Origin: Metabacillus_B sp050107715
GTDB lineage: Bacteria > Bacillota > Bacilli > Bacillales > Bacillaceae
NCBI RefSeq assembly: GCF_050107715.1
Contig: NZ_JBNILN010000016.1
Coordinates: 1-64,000, forward strand
Direction of reading: 5' to 3'
DNA length: 64,000 nt
This document shows positions 51,706 to 60,265 of this stretch, in pieces. Numbering within the stretch: position 1 is the stretch's first letter; each line of letters opens with the position of its first letter. The notes under the pieces were generated by a model that searched no databases, had not been told where the DNA came from, and was given only the letters and a program-made list of their open reading frames with translations. The translations under genes and the position numbers were made by a program.

Positions 51706-54285
51706 ATGAAGGATTCAATAACGGACGAAAATTTGAGCAAGCTGCTGCAGATCTATTTCAATCAAACCAATGATGCAATCGTTATTACGGAACTCACATC
51801 ATTGCGGCCCCTTACTGCACATTTTTATCACGTAAATAGAAGAGCATGTGAAATTCTCGGCTGCACGAGTGAAGAAATACTTCAAATCGATCCACACTCT
51901 CTTTTTTTCAGCAAGATTGCTCCGAAAGTTTACCGCTCCATCGAGGAAAAGCTGATAGCAGACACCCATATCACGATAGAAATGGAAATAGAAAACAAAT
52001 ACCAGGAGAGCATCCCCATAGAAGCCAGCTGCCATTTGCTTGAGGCTGGGGAAAAACACTTCATTTTTTATTCAATCAAACAAATTGCCCGAAGAAAGAG
52101 AGAGTTTTATCAGCTCCTTTCAGAAAAAGAAACTTCCCATGTAATTATGAACACCATACAGGCCTTTGTGGTTCTGCTCAGACCGAATGGCCAAATAGAG
52201 GATTGGAACTGGCATTGCACGTATCATACTGGATATTCGTATAAGGAAGCGGCGGGAGCATTCATTTGGGATTTAATGCTTGAGAAAGAGCACAGAAAAA
52301 GCGCGATGGACTATTTCTCAGGCAAAATCGACCCCTTCCCAAAGTACTACGAGAATTACTGGGTGACGAAGACCGGAGGGAAAATGCTGATCCGGTGGTC
52401 AAATAAAGAAATCTATGATGGGGATGGGAATGTCCTGTACATCGTATGCACCGGCATTGATTTAACAGAAAACAAGTCCTATGAAAGAAAATTAAAAGAA
52501 AGTCATGATAAAATCCAGCAGCTTATTGAGCACAACCCCGATGGAATTGCCATTTATGAGAACGGCAAGCTAACCTATTTAAATCCTGAAGCGGAAAAGA
52601 TGCTTGGAATTCGCTGCGACCAGGCCTCCGGGTCTTTACTGGATCGAATTCATCCTGCAGATCAAAAGCTCGCTTATGAATCGATCCGATCACTTCTCCA
52701 GCATGAAACAGAAATCGCCGGTCCGGTTGAATTAAATTTTTCAATGGATGATGGAAGCATCGCGACTGTGGAAGCAAAAGGCATTTCTGATTGGAATCAA
52801 AATGAAGCTTCTGCTCTCGTGATGATGCGGGACATTACCCAGCGCAAAAAAGCGGAAGCAGAAATTCAAACTGCCTTTAATCAGATTCAGGATATATTGT
52901 GCTCAAGCGTAGAAGGCATATTGGGAATGAATGACCAGGGCGAAGCAGTTTTCGCAAACTCTTCTCTTTCACTTGCTTTACATTTGGACAACTCTCAGAT
53001 CATTGGCAAGCCTGTTGAAACTTTTCTTAATAAGATCCTGACCGACAGCAGCTTAAAGCAGCTTCTTTCAGAAGGCCAGCCCATTGAAGCCGCTATTGAA
53101 ACCGACGGAGCAACCAAATATTTTGAGCTCTCCGCAAACCCGATGCGAAATGGGAAAGGCCATGTCCTGACATTCTATGATCAGACAGACCGAATTCTTT
53201 TAGAGAATGTTAAATATCGGTACTACAATGCCATAACATGCGGAATAACGGTGCAAAACGCAGATGGAGACATCATTTTTGCCAACGAATGCGCCTCAGA
53301 AATACTTGGATATTCCAGCTCCGATATATTAAATATGAATTCCTTCAACGAGGAATGGCAGGCAAGGGATGAAACAGGACAGCTCCTAAAAGGCCAGGAG
53401 CACCCCTCTATGACAACACTGCGGACAAAAAAAGAAATTTCCCATTTTGTTATGGGGGTATATAACCCGGAACGGAGACAAAACCGGTGGATATTACTTG
53501 ATACACGAATCCTTTATGCGGATCAGGGCGAAGCGGTCGAATACATCATCGCTACCTTTCAGGACATTACGGACCGCATTGAAATGGAAAAAATGCTGAA
53601 AAGCCAGGAAAAACTGGCACTTGCAGGGAATATGGCTACCGCCGTTGCACACGAGGTGCGCAATCCGCTTACCTCTGTTCTTGGATTCGTTCAGCTGCTG
53701 GAATCTTCTGATGAGCTGAACAGAGAGTATTTAAGAGTTATGAAAAAGGAGCTTGAACATATCAGACTCATAACCAATGAGTTTTTAACTTTAGCAAAAC
53801 CTGAAGACGCCGAAGTGGTAAAGCTGAACCTCGAAACAGAAATTATCGAACCGCTGATTCGGATGCTATTGCCAGATTTGCATGACCGCGGCATTGCAGT
53901 TGAGTTCATCCGTAACCCTGATGAAGCCTTTTTTATAGATGGAAAAGCGGATTCCCTTAAGCAATTATTTTTAAATTTCTTAACCAACTCTATAGAAGCC
54001 ATACCTAATAAAGGGACCATAACCATCGGAGTGATGCAAAGCGAAAATAAGCTGATCATTTCAATCGAAGACACCGGCATTGGAATACCGGAGGAACGGA
54101 TCCCATTTTTAGGAGAGCCCTTTTATTCCATAAAAGAAAAAGGAACCGGTTTAGGTCTTCTTATCTGCCGGAAAATCCTGGAGGATCATATGGGGGATTT
54201 GACTATTGAAAGTACCCCGGGCACCGGAACGAAGGTGATTGTAACTCTTCCCGCTTCTTCTGGGACAAACAGCGAAACAGCATGA
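51706..54285 (+). CDS. Multi-PAS orphan sensor histidine kinase
   Basis: An 859-aa soluble kinase without membrane segments. About five PAS-type sensor domains fill residues 10-620; recognisable starts include DAIVITELTSL, IQAFVVLLRPNG, PDGIAIYENGK, VEGILGMNDQG and TCGITVQNADGD. A HisKA domain follows with phospho-acceptor His649 in AHEVRNPLTSVLGFVQLL, then HATPase_c with FLNFLTNSIEAI (N box), EDTGIGIP (G1) and GTGLGLLICRK (G2). No response regulator is adjacent. The H-box and cytosolic PAS array resemble sporulation phosphorelay kinases (KinA/KinE type) that feed Spo0F. Confidence 0.88.
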   Translation: MKDSITDENLSKLLQIYFNQTNDAIVITELTSLRPLTAHFYHVNRRACEILGCTSEEILQIDPHSLFFSKIAPKVYRSIEEKLIADTHITIEMEIENKYQESIPIEASCHLLEAGEKHFIFYSIKQIARRKREFYQLLSEKETSHVIMNTIQAFVVLLRPNGQIEDWNWHCTYHTGYSYKEAAGAFIWDLMLEKEHRKSAMDYFSGKIDPFPKYYENYWVTKTGGKMLIRWSNKEIYDGDGNVLYIVCTGIDLTENKSYERKLKESHDKIQQLIEHNPDGIAIYENGKLTYLNPEAEKMLGIRCDQASGSLLDRIHPADQKLAYESIRSLLQHETEIAGPVELNFSMDDGSIATVEAKGISDWNQNEASALVMMRDITQRKKAEAEIQTAFNQIQDILCSSVEGILGMNDQGEAVFANSSLSLALHLDNSQIIGKPVETFLNKILTDSSLKQLLSEGQPIEAAIETDGATKYFELSANPMRNGKGHVLTFYDQTDRILLENVKYRYYNAITCGITVQNADGDIIFANECASEILGYSSSDILNMNSFNEEWQARDETGQLLKGQEHPSMTTLRTKKEISHFVMGVYNPERRQNRWILLDTRILYADQGEAVEYIIATFQDITDRIEMEKMLKSQEKLALAGNMATAVAHEVRNPLTSVLGFVQLLESSDELNREYLRVMKKELEHIRLITNEFLTLAKPEDAEVVKLNLETEIIEPLIRMLLPDLHDRGIAVEFIRNPDEAFFIDGKADSLKQLFLNFLTNSIEAIPNKGTITIGVMQSENKLIISIEDTGIGIPEERIPFLGEPFYSIKEKGTGLGLLICRKILEDHMGDLTIESTPGTGTKVIVTLPASSGTNSETA

Positions 54286-54289
54286 GTCA

Positions 54290-54316
54290 ACAGATCCTGC
54301 TCCAGGATCTGTTTTT
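54290..54316 (+). terminator. Sensor kinase terminator
   Basis: The perfect stem CAGATCCTG/CAGGATCTG with a 3-nt loop is followed by TTTTTCT. Confidence 0.9.
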
Positions 54317-54339
54317 CTATTGATTAATAAACAAATAAA

Positions 54340-54363
54340 AACGGACAGCAGCTGCTGTCCGTT
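54340..54363 (-). terminator. Terminator of the YtxH-like gene
   Basis: The 24-nt palindrome AACGGACAGC..GCTGTCCGTT is followed by TTT on the minus strand. Confidence 0.8.
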
Positions 54364-54380
54364 CTATGTAACATTCTGAG

Positions 54381-54917
54381 TTAGAGATTTGCAGAATCCT
54401 TTGAGCGATTGGATTGGCTTGGCACAGAGGATTCAAAGTTATCTGTGCTTATAGAGGAGGTTGTTTTCTCTGTTTCAGAACTGAGGGGTTCAGTCAGTTC
54501 CGAACCGGCTTCTGCTACTTTTCCGCCAACCTCTTTAACATCTTCTGCTGCTTCTTTTACATTCTCGAAGGCTTCCTGAGATGTGGAAGCAGCTTCATTC
54601 AATTTTTTAAACACCCCGTTATTTAAGCTCTCATAAATATTCTGCGCATCCCTGATTGCGGACTCGAGTGTGTTTTTTGCCGTATTGAATTGGGATACAA
54701 ATTGGTTCTTCACTTCTCCCGGATTATCCTTTACATTTTGGACGATTCCCACCGTGGAATCCTTTAAACCAGTGGCACCTTTTGTTACTTTTTTCCTTGT
54801 ATTGGAATCAAGCATAGCTACTGCCCCGCCAATTACAGCACCTATAATCATCCCTCTTACAAGCTTGCTGTTTTTTGCGGTCTGTTTTTTACTGTCCTGA
54901 ATCGTAACTTGAGTCAT
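54381..54917 (-). CDS. YtxH-domain stress protein
   Basis: A 178-aa protein. A Gly/Ala-rich hydrophobic segment (VRGMIIGAVIGGAVAML, residues 20-36) is followed by NTRKKVTKG, the YtxH pattern. A long helical part with LEA-like character (repeated Val-Lys/Glu spacing, about 45-140) and a Ser/Thr/Asn-rich tail follow. Related proteins are general-stress or membrane-associated; exact role unknown. AGGAGG lies upstream of the ATG. Confidence 0.78.
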   Translation of the reverse strand: MTQVTIQDSKKQTAKNSKLVRGMIIGAVIGGAVAMLDSNTRKKVTKGATGLKDSTVGIVQNVKDNPGEVKNQFVSQFNTAKNTLESAIRDAQNIYESLNNGVFKKLNEAASTSQEAFENVKEAAEDVKEVGGKVAEAGSELTEPLSSETEKTTSSISTDNFESSVPSQSNRSKDSANL

Positions 54918-54955
54918 TGCCTGAATTCCTCCTTAAAATCGATTTGTCTTACAAT

Positions 54956-54975
54956 ACCCCTGCTTAAGCAGGGGT
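54956..54975 (-). terminator. Palindrome after gabD
   Basis: The perfect 20-nt palindrome ACCCCTGCTTAAGCAGGGGT lies 46 nt past the dehydrogenase stop. No T-run follows on the minus strand, so terminator function is uncertain. It is close upstream of the YtxH-like gene and could also be an operator. Confidence 0.5.
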
Positions 54976-55020
54976 AAACACGAAAGATGTACTTTTTATA
55001 TTGCTTTGGATCAGAAGTCT

Positions 55021-56445
55021 CTATAGACCCAGAGAAATGTATTTCACTTCCAGATACTCTTCGATTCCCTGTCTCCCGCCTTCCCTGCCAAGTCCGCTCT
55101 CTTTCATTCCGCCGAAAGGAGCTTGAGCAGTAGAAGGGAGTCCGTCATTCAAACCGACAATTCCGTATTGGAGTGCTTCTACAATCTTAACACCCTGTGA
55201 TATATTTTCCGTGTATACATAGGCAGCAAGACCGAATGGAGAACCGTTCGCCCTCCTGATAGCCTCTTCCATGCTCTGAACCTTTGTGACAGGAGCAACC
55301 GGGCCAAATGTTTCTTCATTCATGCAGAGCATATCATCCGTTGCTTCACTGACTATAACCGGCTCGATGTAATACCCTTTTAAATCAGGAATGCCCTGAG
55401 GACTTCTTAGCAATGTGGCTCCTTTTTTTTCCGCATCTGCTATATGCTCTTTTACTTTTTCTAAGCCATCATCATCAATTAGAGGACCGACAGCGACATC
55501 CTCATCCATTCCATTCCCAACTTTTAATTCAAATACAGCCTGTTTAAATTTTTCTATAAACTCTTCATAAACTGCTTCGTGGACATAGGCTCTGTTCGTG
55601 CATATGCAGGTCTGGCCGGAGTTTCTGAATTTAGAAGCTGCCATTGCCCTGGCTGCGTTTTGAAGATTAGCATCATCCATTACGATAAACGGGGCATGGC
55701 CTCCCAGTTCAAGGGAAACCTTTTTCATTGTATCAGCCGAACCCTTCATCAGCGTTTTTCCGACCTCTGTTGAGCCTGTAAAAGACAGCTTTTTTATTCT
55801 TTCATCAGCAAGCCATGTTTCAGAGATTTCCTTGGAGGACCCTGTGATGACATTCAATACACCTTTCGGCAGGCCGGCTTCCTCTGCCAGCTCGGCTAAT
55901 CTCAGGGCTGTCAGGGGAGTGGCTGAAGCTGGTTTAACCACAACTGTACAGCCAGCTGCAAGGGCAGGTCCTACTTTCCTCGTAATCATGGCAGCAGGGA
56001 AATTCCATGGAGTGATGGCCGCCACTACCCCCACAGGCTGTTTAATGACAAATAGACGTTTATCGGGGGAAGATGCCGGAATGGTCTCACCGTAGACCCT
56101 CTTTCCCTCTTCTGCATACCATTTAATAAAACTGTTGGCATAGCCGACCTCACCGATTGCTTCCTTCAAGGGTTTTCCCTGCTCTTCTGTCATAATTGCC
56201 CCGATTTCATTCTGGTGCTCCTTTATCAAGGCATACCATTTCTCCAGATATTCTGCACGGTCATAGGCAGTCAGAGCTGACCATTCAGACAGTGCATCAT
56301 GGGCTGCATCCGCAGCTGCTTTCGCTTCAATTGCCCCGCCTTTTGGTACGGTAGCAAACACCTCTCTGGTTGCAGGGTTTTCTATACTGATTTTCTCATC
56401 CTTGTTCATCCAGTTTCCATTTATATACGCTGGCCAAGCTTTCAT
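55021..56445 (-). CDS. gabD: NAD(P)-dependent succinate-semialdehyde dehydrogenase
   Basis: A 474-aa aldehyde dehydrogenase. The cofactor region ITPWNFPAAMITRKVGPALA, the nucleotide Gly loop FTGSTEVGKTLM, the general base Glu in LELGGHAPF (about residue 244) and the catalytic Cys in GQTCICTNR (about residue 278) are complete. EEQGKPLKEAIGEV and the C-terminal GGMKESGLGREGG fit the GabD subfamily, which oxidises succinate semialdehyde from GABA. Substrate is inferred from subfamily likeness. No GABA transaminase is nearby. Confidence 0.88.
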   Translation of the reverse strand: MKAWPAYINGNWMNKDEKISIENPATREVFATVPKGGAIEAKAAADAAHDALSEWSALTAYDRAEYLEKWYALIKEHQNEIGAIMTEEQGKPLKEAIGEVGYANSFIKWYAEEGKRVYGETIPASSPDKRLFVIKQPVGVVAAITPWNFPAAMITRKVGPALAAGCTVVVKPASATPLTALRLAELAEEAGLPKGVLNVITGSSKEISETWLADERIKKLSFTGSTEVGKTLMKGSADTMKKVSLELGGHAPFIVMDDANLQNAARAMAASKFRNSGQTCICTNRAYVHEAVYEEFIEKFKQAVFELKVGNGMDEDVAVGPLIDDDGLEKVKEHIADAEKKGATLLRSPQGIPDLKGYYIEPVIVSEATDDMLCMNEETFGPVAPVTKVQSMEEAIRRANGSPFGLAAYVYTENISQGVKIVEALQYGIVGLNDGLPSTAQAPFGGMKESGLGREGGRQGIEEYLEVKYISLGL

Positions 56446-56545
56446 AAGGAACCCTCCTGTAAACTTTACTTTCTGTTTTTTTCCACTAAACTAGATGCTA
56501 GTAAACATTAATTTTTAAATTTGAAGGCTTTGATAAAGCTTATTG

Positions 56546-56660
56546 TTTTAATTGGAGCGGAAAGCGTAAGACGCCTGATGGAGCACCTTGGCCGCACATT
56601 GATGAGGGGGCTCACACGCCTTTGGATAGGCGCACAGCCTGTCAGTTGCTTTTAACAGCT
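56546..56660 (-). repeat. Decayed dispersed Bacillaceae repeat
   Basis: On the minus strand the segment reads GAGCCCCCTCATC..GGCGTCTTACGCTTTCCGCTCCAAT. From memory this matches worn parts of the common GTTGATTTCCGCT-type intergenic repeat. It fills the gap between gabD and the next small gene. Confidence 0.45.
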
Positions 56661-56702
56661 GAGTTCAGCAGAACGAATGGAAAAAAAGGAGGAATGAAAC
56701 AT

Positions 56703-56861
56703 ATGGATAAGAAGGATGGATGGAAAGCTGCTTGCGGAATCGGTCTTTTCGCCTTTCTAGCCTGGAATGAGTTCAATAAGTTTAAAAAGGAATTGAAACG
56801 ATCAGGCGGGCGGGAATGGTGCACTGAAAAGAGCGGGAAAAATGAAGGAAAAGAGCATTAA
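56703..56861 (+). CDS. Small membrane-associated peptide, hypothetical
   Basis: A 52-aa protein. It has a short polar start, one hydrophobic segment (WKAACGIGLFAFLAWNEF) and then a highly basic/polar tail (FKKELKRSGGREW). AAAGGAGG lies 9 nt before this ATG; an ATG 9 nt earlier overlaps the ribosome site. A strong terminator follows. No family recognised. Confidence 0.65.
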   Translation: MDKKDGWKAACGIGLFAFLAWNEFNKFKKELKRSGGREWCTEKSGKNEGKEH

Positions 56862-56871
56862 AGAGCCTCAA

Positions 56872-56904
56872 AGAGCCGGGCCGGGATAATCGGGCCGGCT
56901 CTAT
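56872..56904. terminator. Terminator after the 52-aa gene
   Basis: A GC-rich inverted repeat, AGAGCCGGGCC/GGGCCGGCTCT, lies between convergent genes. Confidence 0.8.
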
Positions 56905-56915
56905 CCATTTAGTGA

Positions 56916-57215
56916 TTAATAGGTGTTTTCAAATTGCCGGGCTGCTTCTTGATCAGATCGGGACATTTCTGAAGGAGTCTTTTCTGCGATTTCTGACAGC
57001 TGAGACATGGCTTCAATCAATTTTTCGAGCTCTTTTTTTATGCAATCAGAATGGTATGAAACCTCCAGCAGTTTAAGGTTGGGATAATGGGAGGAAGCTT
57101 TATAGTATGAATGCACAAACCCCTGCTGTACTTCAAGCAATTCTTTTTCACGCGCTTTCAGCTGGCTGCTTAAAGCAGTCAATTCATCGGCGCGTAATTT
57201 AATTTGATGGCTCAT
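56916..57215 (-). CDS. Partner protein of a WXG100-like pair
   Basis: A 99-aa all-helical protein predicted as a helical hairpin (helix about 5-38 and helix about 52-80). It lacks a W-x-G motif. Its ATG shares one base with the stop of the upstream WXG100-like gene (TAATG), so the two are co-translated, the typical set-up for heterodimeric ESAT-6-type proteins. Family not recognised; a role as chaperone or structural partner is inference. Confidence 0.6.
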   Translation of the reverse strand: MSHQIKLRADELTALSSQLKAREKELLEVQQGFVHSYYKASSHYPNLKLLEVSYHSDCIKKELEKLIEAMSQLSEIAEKTPSEMSRSDQEAARQFENTY

Positions 57216-57553
57216 TAAATGGTATCTCTCGCTTTCTCTTCTAGCTGTTCAGCAAGCTCCGACAGCCGCACTTCCTCGTTTTGCAGACCGGAAATCATTT
57301 GATTCATATGGTTGTATATCGAGACAAATGCATCTGTTGCATCTTCCATTACCCTGTTAAATCCATCCGCGCTTTTCCCTGTCCAATCATAAGCTGCTTC
57401 CGATACATGGTTGGTTGTCTGGTGAATAATACCGGTAAACTGGTCCATAAGTAAAACGAGTTCGCCTCTGAGCAGCTGTACCGCATAGCAATCACCTTCC
57501 GTGTTCATTACGCTCCTCATAAGCTGATTGAAGCGATCCATCTCATTCACCAT
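57215..57553 (-). CDS. WXG100-like protein
   Basis: A 112-aa all-helical protein with a central W-T-G turn (in AAYDWTGKSADGFNRVM, about residues 54-70) flanked by two long helices, the ESAT-6/WXG100 architecture. Such proteins are substrates or targeting factors of type VII secretion; no secretion genes are in the window. GGGGTGAAAA precedes the ATG, and a TTGTGC-18-TATACT promoter-like pair stands upstream on the minus strand. Coupled to the following 99-aa gene. Confidence 0.65.
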   Translation of the reverse strand: MVNEMDRFNQLMRSVMNTEGDCYAVQLLRGELVLLMDQFTGIIHQTTNHVSEAAYDWTGKSADGFNRVMEDATDAFVSIYNHMNQMISGLQNEEVRLSELAEQLEEKARDTI

Positions 57554-58213
57554 TTTTCACCCCATCTTCTTCTTTCTTCAAGTATAGGAGATATTTTGAA
57601 ATAAGCACAACGGAAATTTGGATTATTATAATAGGAAGAACACCTGAAGATTTTGTCGATTTAAGTCGAATCGATAGTCCTTGTTTTCGTTTTATGAGCT
57701 GTAATGCTTAGACTAAGATAGAGCAATAGGACTCATCCATGTCATTATTCACCTATTTTTTAAATAAAGAATCTTTATAGATGTATTTCAGCACGTCTAA
57801 AACACATCTATCCTCACAAATAATACCCTTAAAATGGAATTTACTTATCCGTTAACAAGTCCTTTCATCGTGTAAGGATTTGGATTTGCAGCTTATTTAA
57901 AAGATTTTTATTTAATAGAAAGAATGGGATGAATGCCAGGTTCCATCGTTCTGCAGTTGAATTCTGGTTCAACCGCCTTTTAGCAATTAATGCTCTAATT
58001 TAGTAATGCGCCGGCACACCCTGCCCTTAGACACATAGTTGCTTATATTCCTCCGCTGCCGGCATGGCTCTTGCAGCAGCGATGATCCCCGCAATCGGGC
58101 ATGTTGGATTTTTCACTATTATGACGTTTATCTTATTGATACACAGGGTATAAAAAACCATGCTTTTCTATATTTTACTTAATTATACATATTGAGAGGA
58201 AGTGTTTTGTTTC
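57554..58213. other. Long intergenic region with a possible gene fragment
   Basis: About 660 bp, AT-rich on the left. Near the right end a short frame (58064-58153) reads MALAAAMIPAIGHVGF and continues as a hydrophobic helix ending HRV. It looks like the last membrane segment of a lost transporter. No ribosome site precedes it. Nothing else coding-like is visible. Confidence 0.35.
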
Positions 58214-58672
58214 ATGGGTAGAAGGTATGCCGGCGCAGGACAGCGTCTTGTTGCCCAGTTGATTGATTCATTGATGATAATGGGAATTTGGGGATTGATT
58301 TTAATGATCCTTGCCCTTATCCCGGATACAGTCGTGAAGTCTCCCGTTTCAGTCATTATTTTTATCCTGGGGAGTGCTGCCAGCCTCTTTTATCAAATTG
58401 CAATGCCTGCTTCACATTTCCAGGGAACGTTAGGTAAATATTGGATGGGGTTGAAAATTGTAGATGAATCTGGCGGACAGATTTCAATAGGCAAATCAAT
58501 TGTAAGGGTGATTGGACTTAATGCCACCGGGACCTTCCCTTTGCTTTATTTGTTTGTTGTTTTCAATACAAATCATCAGGGACTGCATGACATGATGGCA
58601 AGTACAAGCGTGCTCAAGTATGACAAAAATCCGGCGATGCAGCCCGGTCATGTCCCTAATGCCGCCTCGTAG
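58214..58672 (+). CDS. RDD family membrane protein
   Basis: A 152-aa protein with three membrane segments. The RDD pattern is seen as RYAGAGQRLVAQLIDSLMI at the start, FQGTLGKYWMGLKIVDESG in the middle and QGLHDMMASTSV near the end. RDD proteins are small membrane proteins of poorly known, possibly ion-transport or export-related, function. The ATG is preferred although its ribosome site (GAGAGGA) is 13 nt away; GTG at 58202 is too close. Confidence 0.85.
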   Translation: MGRRYAGAGQRLVAQLIDSLMIMGIWGLILMILALIPDTVVKSPVSVIIFILGSAASLFYQIAMPASHFQGTLGKYWMGLKIVDESGGQISIGKSIVRVIGLNATGTFPLLYLFVVFNTNHQGLHDMMASTSVLKYDKNPAMQPGHVPNAAS

Positions 58673-58690
58673 CCTGAATACCTAATTTAA

Positions 58691-58719
58691 ACCGGACTGC
58701 TAAGGCAGACCGGATTTTT
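58691..58719 (+). terminator. RDD gene terminator
   Basis: CCGGACTGC/GCAGACCGG (one mismatch) is followed by ATTTTTC. Confidence 0.75.
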
Positions 58720-58794
58720 CGTGTTAAGCGCTGTGCAACTTCACCCCTGGTTGGGAATAATATAGGTTAAACTATTAAAAAAGGAGGAGGAACA

Positions 58795-59388
58795 ATGGCT
58801 GGTGAGGGACTTCTTGAACTGACAGGTGCATCCATCCAGGCTGTCGGGACAGCGATTGCCGCAGCAGGAGAAGCACTTGTTGCGGGGAGTTCTCCTATTC
58901 TGGGTGAAAAATTAGTCGTGATTGGAAATGGTACAGAAGCTTCTGGAAACGCACTTCAGGCTGTGGCCCTATCTGCAGGAAGACGTTCATTGGCTGCATC
59001 CGGCTCCTGGTTTCAAGCTGCAGGGAATGCTGCGAATACAGTGGCAGGTGTATTTATCCTGAACGGAGATCGGGAAAACGGGCTCAGGCTTGATATACTG
59101 GGAGATTCTGTCCAGGCCGCGGGAGCTGCAATTGAGGCGGCTGCAGTTGATCCGTACTCTCCTTTAGCGGATATAATTGCAGCAGGTGAATACCTTGTTT
59201 CATTCGGAGCGGCGATAGAGGCCATTGGCGCCTATTACCTCCTCAAAGGAAAGGAAGAGGAAGGAAACTCTATTCAGGCATTTGGAAGCATCCTTCAATT
59301 TTCAGGCGCTTCAACCATCTCAGCTGCTCTTTCTAAAAGATACATAATAAACAGAAATGCCCCGCTCCAGTATCCTCAAAGGTCTTAA
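58795..59388 (+). CDS. Ala/Gly-rich repeat protein (DUF6944-like)
   Basis: A 197-aa protein built from about six degenerate units of the pattern G-x-S-x-Q-A-x-G-x-A-I-x-A-x-G (around residues 11, 44, 70, 103, 131 and 159). Small residues repeat on one helical face. I associate this with the DUF6944 repetitive family of bacilli, whose function I do not know. No signal peptide. AGGAGGAGG lies just before the ATG. Confidence 0.75.
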   Translation: MAGEGLLELTGASIQAVGTAIAAAGEALVAGSSPILGEKLVVIGNGTEASGNALQAVALSAGRRSLAASGSWFQAAGNAANTVAGVFILNGDRENGLRLDILGDSVQAAGAAIEAAAVDPYSPLADIIAAGEYLVSFGAAIEAIGAYYLLKGKEEEGNSIQAFGSILQFSGASTISAALSKRYIINRNAPLQYPQRS

Positions 59389-59482
59389 CCCTTTTGCTGG
59401 AAGTCAATACTGACGAATGCCCGTTCCCCATAAAACCGTCCAAATAAAAACAGCCCCCAGAATGAATCTGAGAGCCATTTTA

Positions 59483-60265
59483 TTAAATCTTCACTTCTAC
59501 TTTAGCTGATTTCTTCAGTTCTTCCACTTTCTTGCCAAGTGATTCGTTTTGCTTTTGCTGGGTAAGCTGCTCTTTAATCTGAGGTTTTACTTCCTCAAGC
59601 TTAGGCGGCTTTTGGCCATTTGCACCGCCTTGCTCAGCAAATTGATTGTAATACTCTTCAATTTCCTTATCGGTTACTTCCGGCGCAGGAATTTCTTTTT
59701 CTACATACTTATTCATTTTAATGCTTTCTTTGACTTGCTCATTCAGCTGCTTTTCATCCATGCCCTGCATTTTTAAAGCCTCTTGAAATTTCTTATCATC
59801 GTTATTGTACTGTTTTTTTATTTCCTCTACTTGCTTAGTAACTTCTTCATCCGAAGCCTTATACCCCTTTTTATCCGCTTCCTGCATGAGAATGTTCTGC
59901 CCGACCAAAGTATTCACCGTCTGATCCTTCACTTGCTTCTCAGCTTCTTTGGACGTAGGGTCCTGTCCCATTTGCTGCATTTGCATTTGAGTAGAAGATA
60001 AAGCGGCATTGTATTCTTTTCCTTTAATCGGCTGATCGTTAACAACAGCGACCTCTTTATTATCTTCTACTTTTTGAGCATCCATCTTTTTCTGCATTTC
60101 TTCCATCTGCTTTTGCTGTTCTTCCTGGCTTGGCTGTTTAGCATTAGCCTGCTGTTCCGTTTCTTTCGTTTCTTTTTTTTCTTCTTTTGCCTCATCCTGT
60201 GCTCCGCATGCTGCTAGAACTAAGCTCATTAATCCTATGGTGAGAGGATACATTATTTTTTTCAT
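59483..60265 (-). CDS. SurA N-domain lipoprotein
   Basis: A 260-aa lipoprotein with signal SLVLAAC (Cys about 20). A long Glu/Gln/Lys-rich linker (22-70) is followed by a SurA_N-type chaperone domain (AVVNDQPIKGKEYNAAL, then NTLVGQNILMQEADKKGYKASDEEV, to about 190) and a C-terminal helix region. Unlike PrsA it lacks a parvulin PPIase domain. It probably assists folding of exported proteins outside the membrane. GGAGGAGAAAAG precedes the ATG. Confidence 0.85.
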   Translation of the reverse strand: MKKIMYPLTIGLMSLVLAACGAQDEAKEEKKETKETEQQANAKQPSQEEQQKQMEEMQKKMDAQKVEDNKEVAVVNDQPIKGKEYNAALSSTQMQMQQMGQDPTSKEAEKQVKDQTVNTLVGQNILMQEADKKGYKASDEEVTKQVEEIKKQYNNDDKKFQEALKMQGMDEKQLNEQVKESIKMNKYVEKEIPAPEVTDKEIEEYYNQFAEQGGANGQKPPKLEEVKPQIKEQLTQQKQNESLGKKVEELKKSAKVEVKI

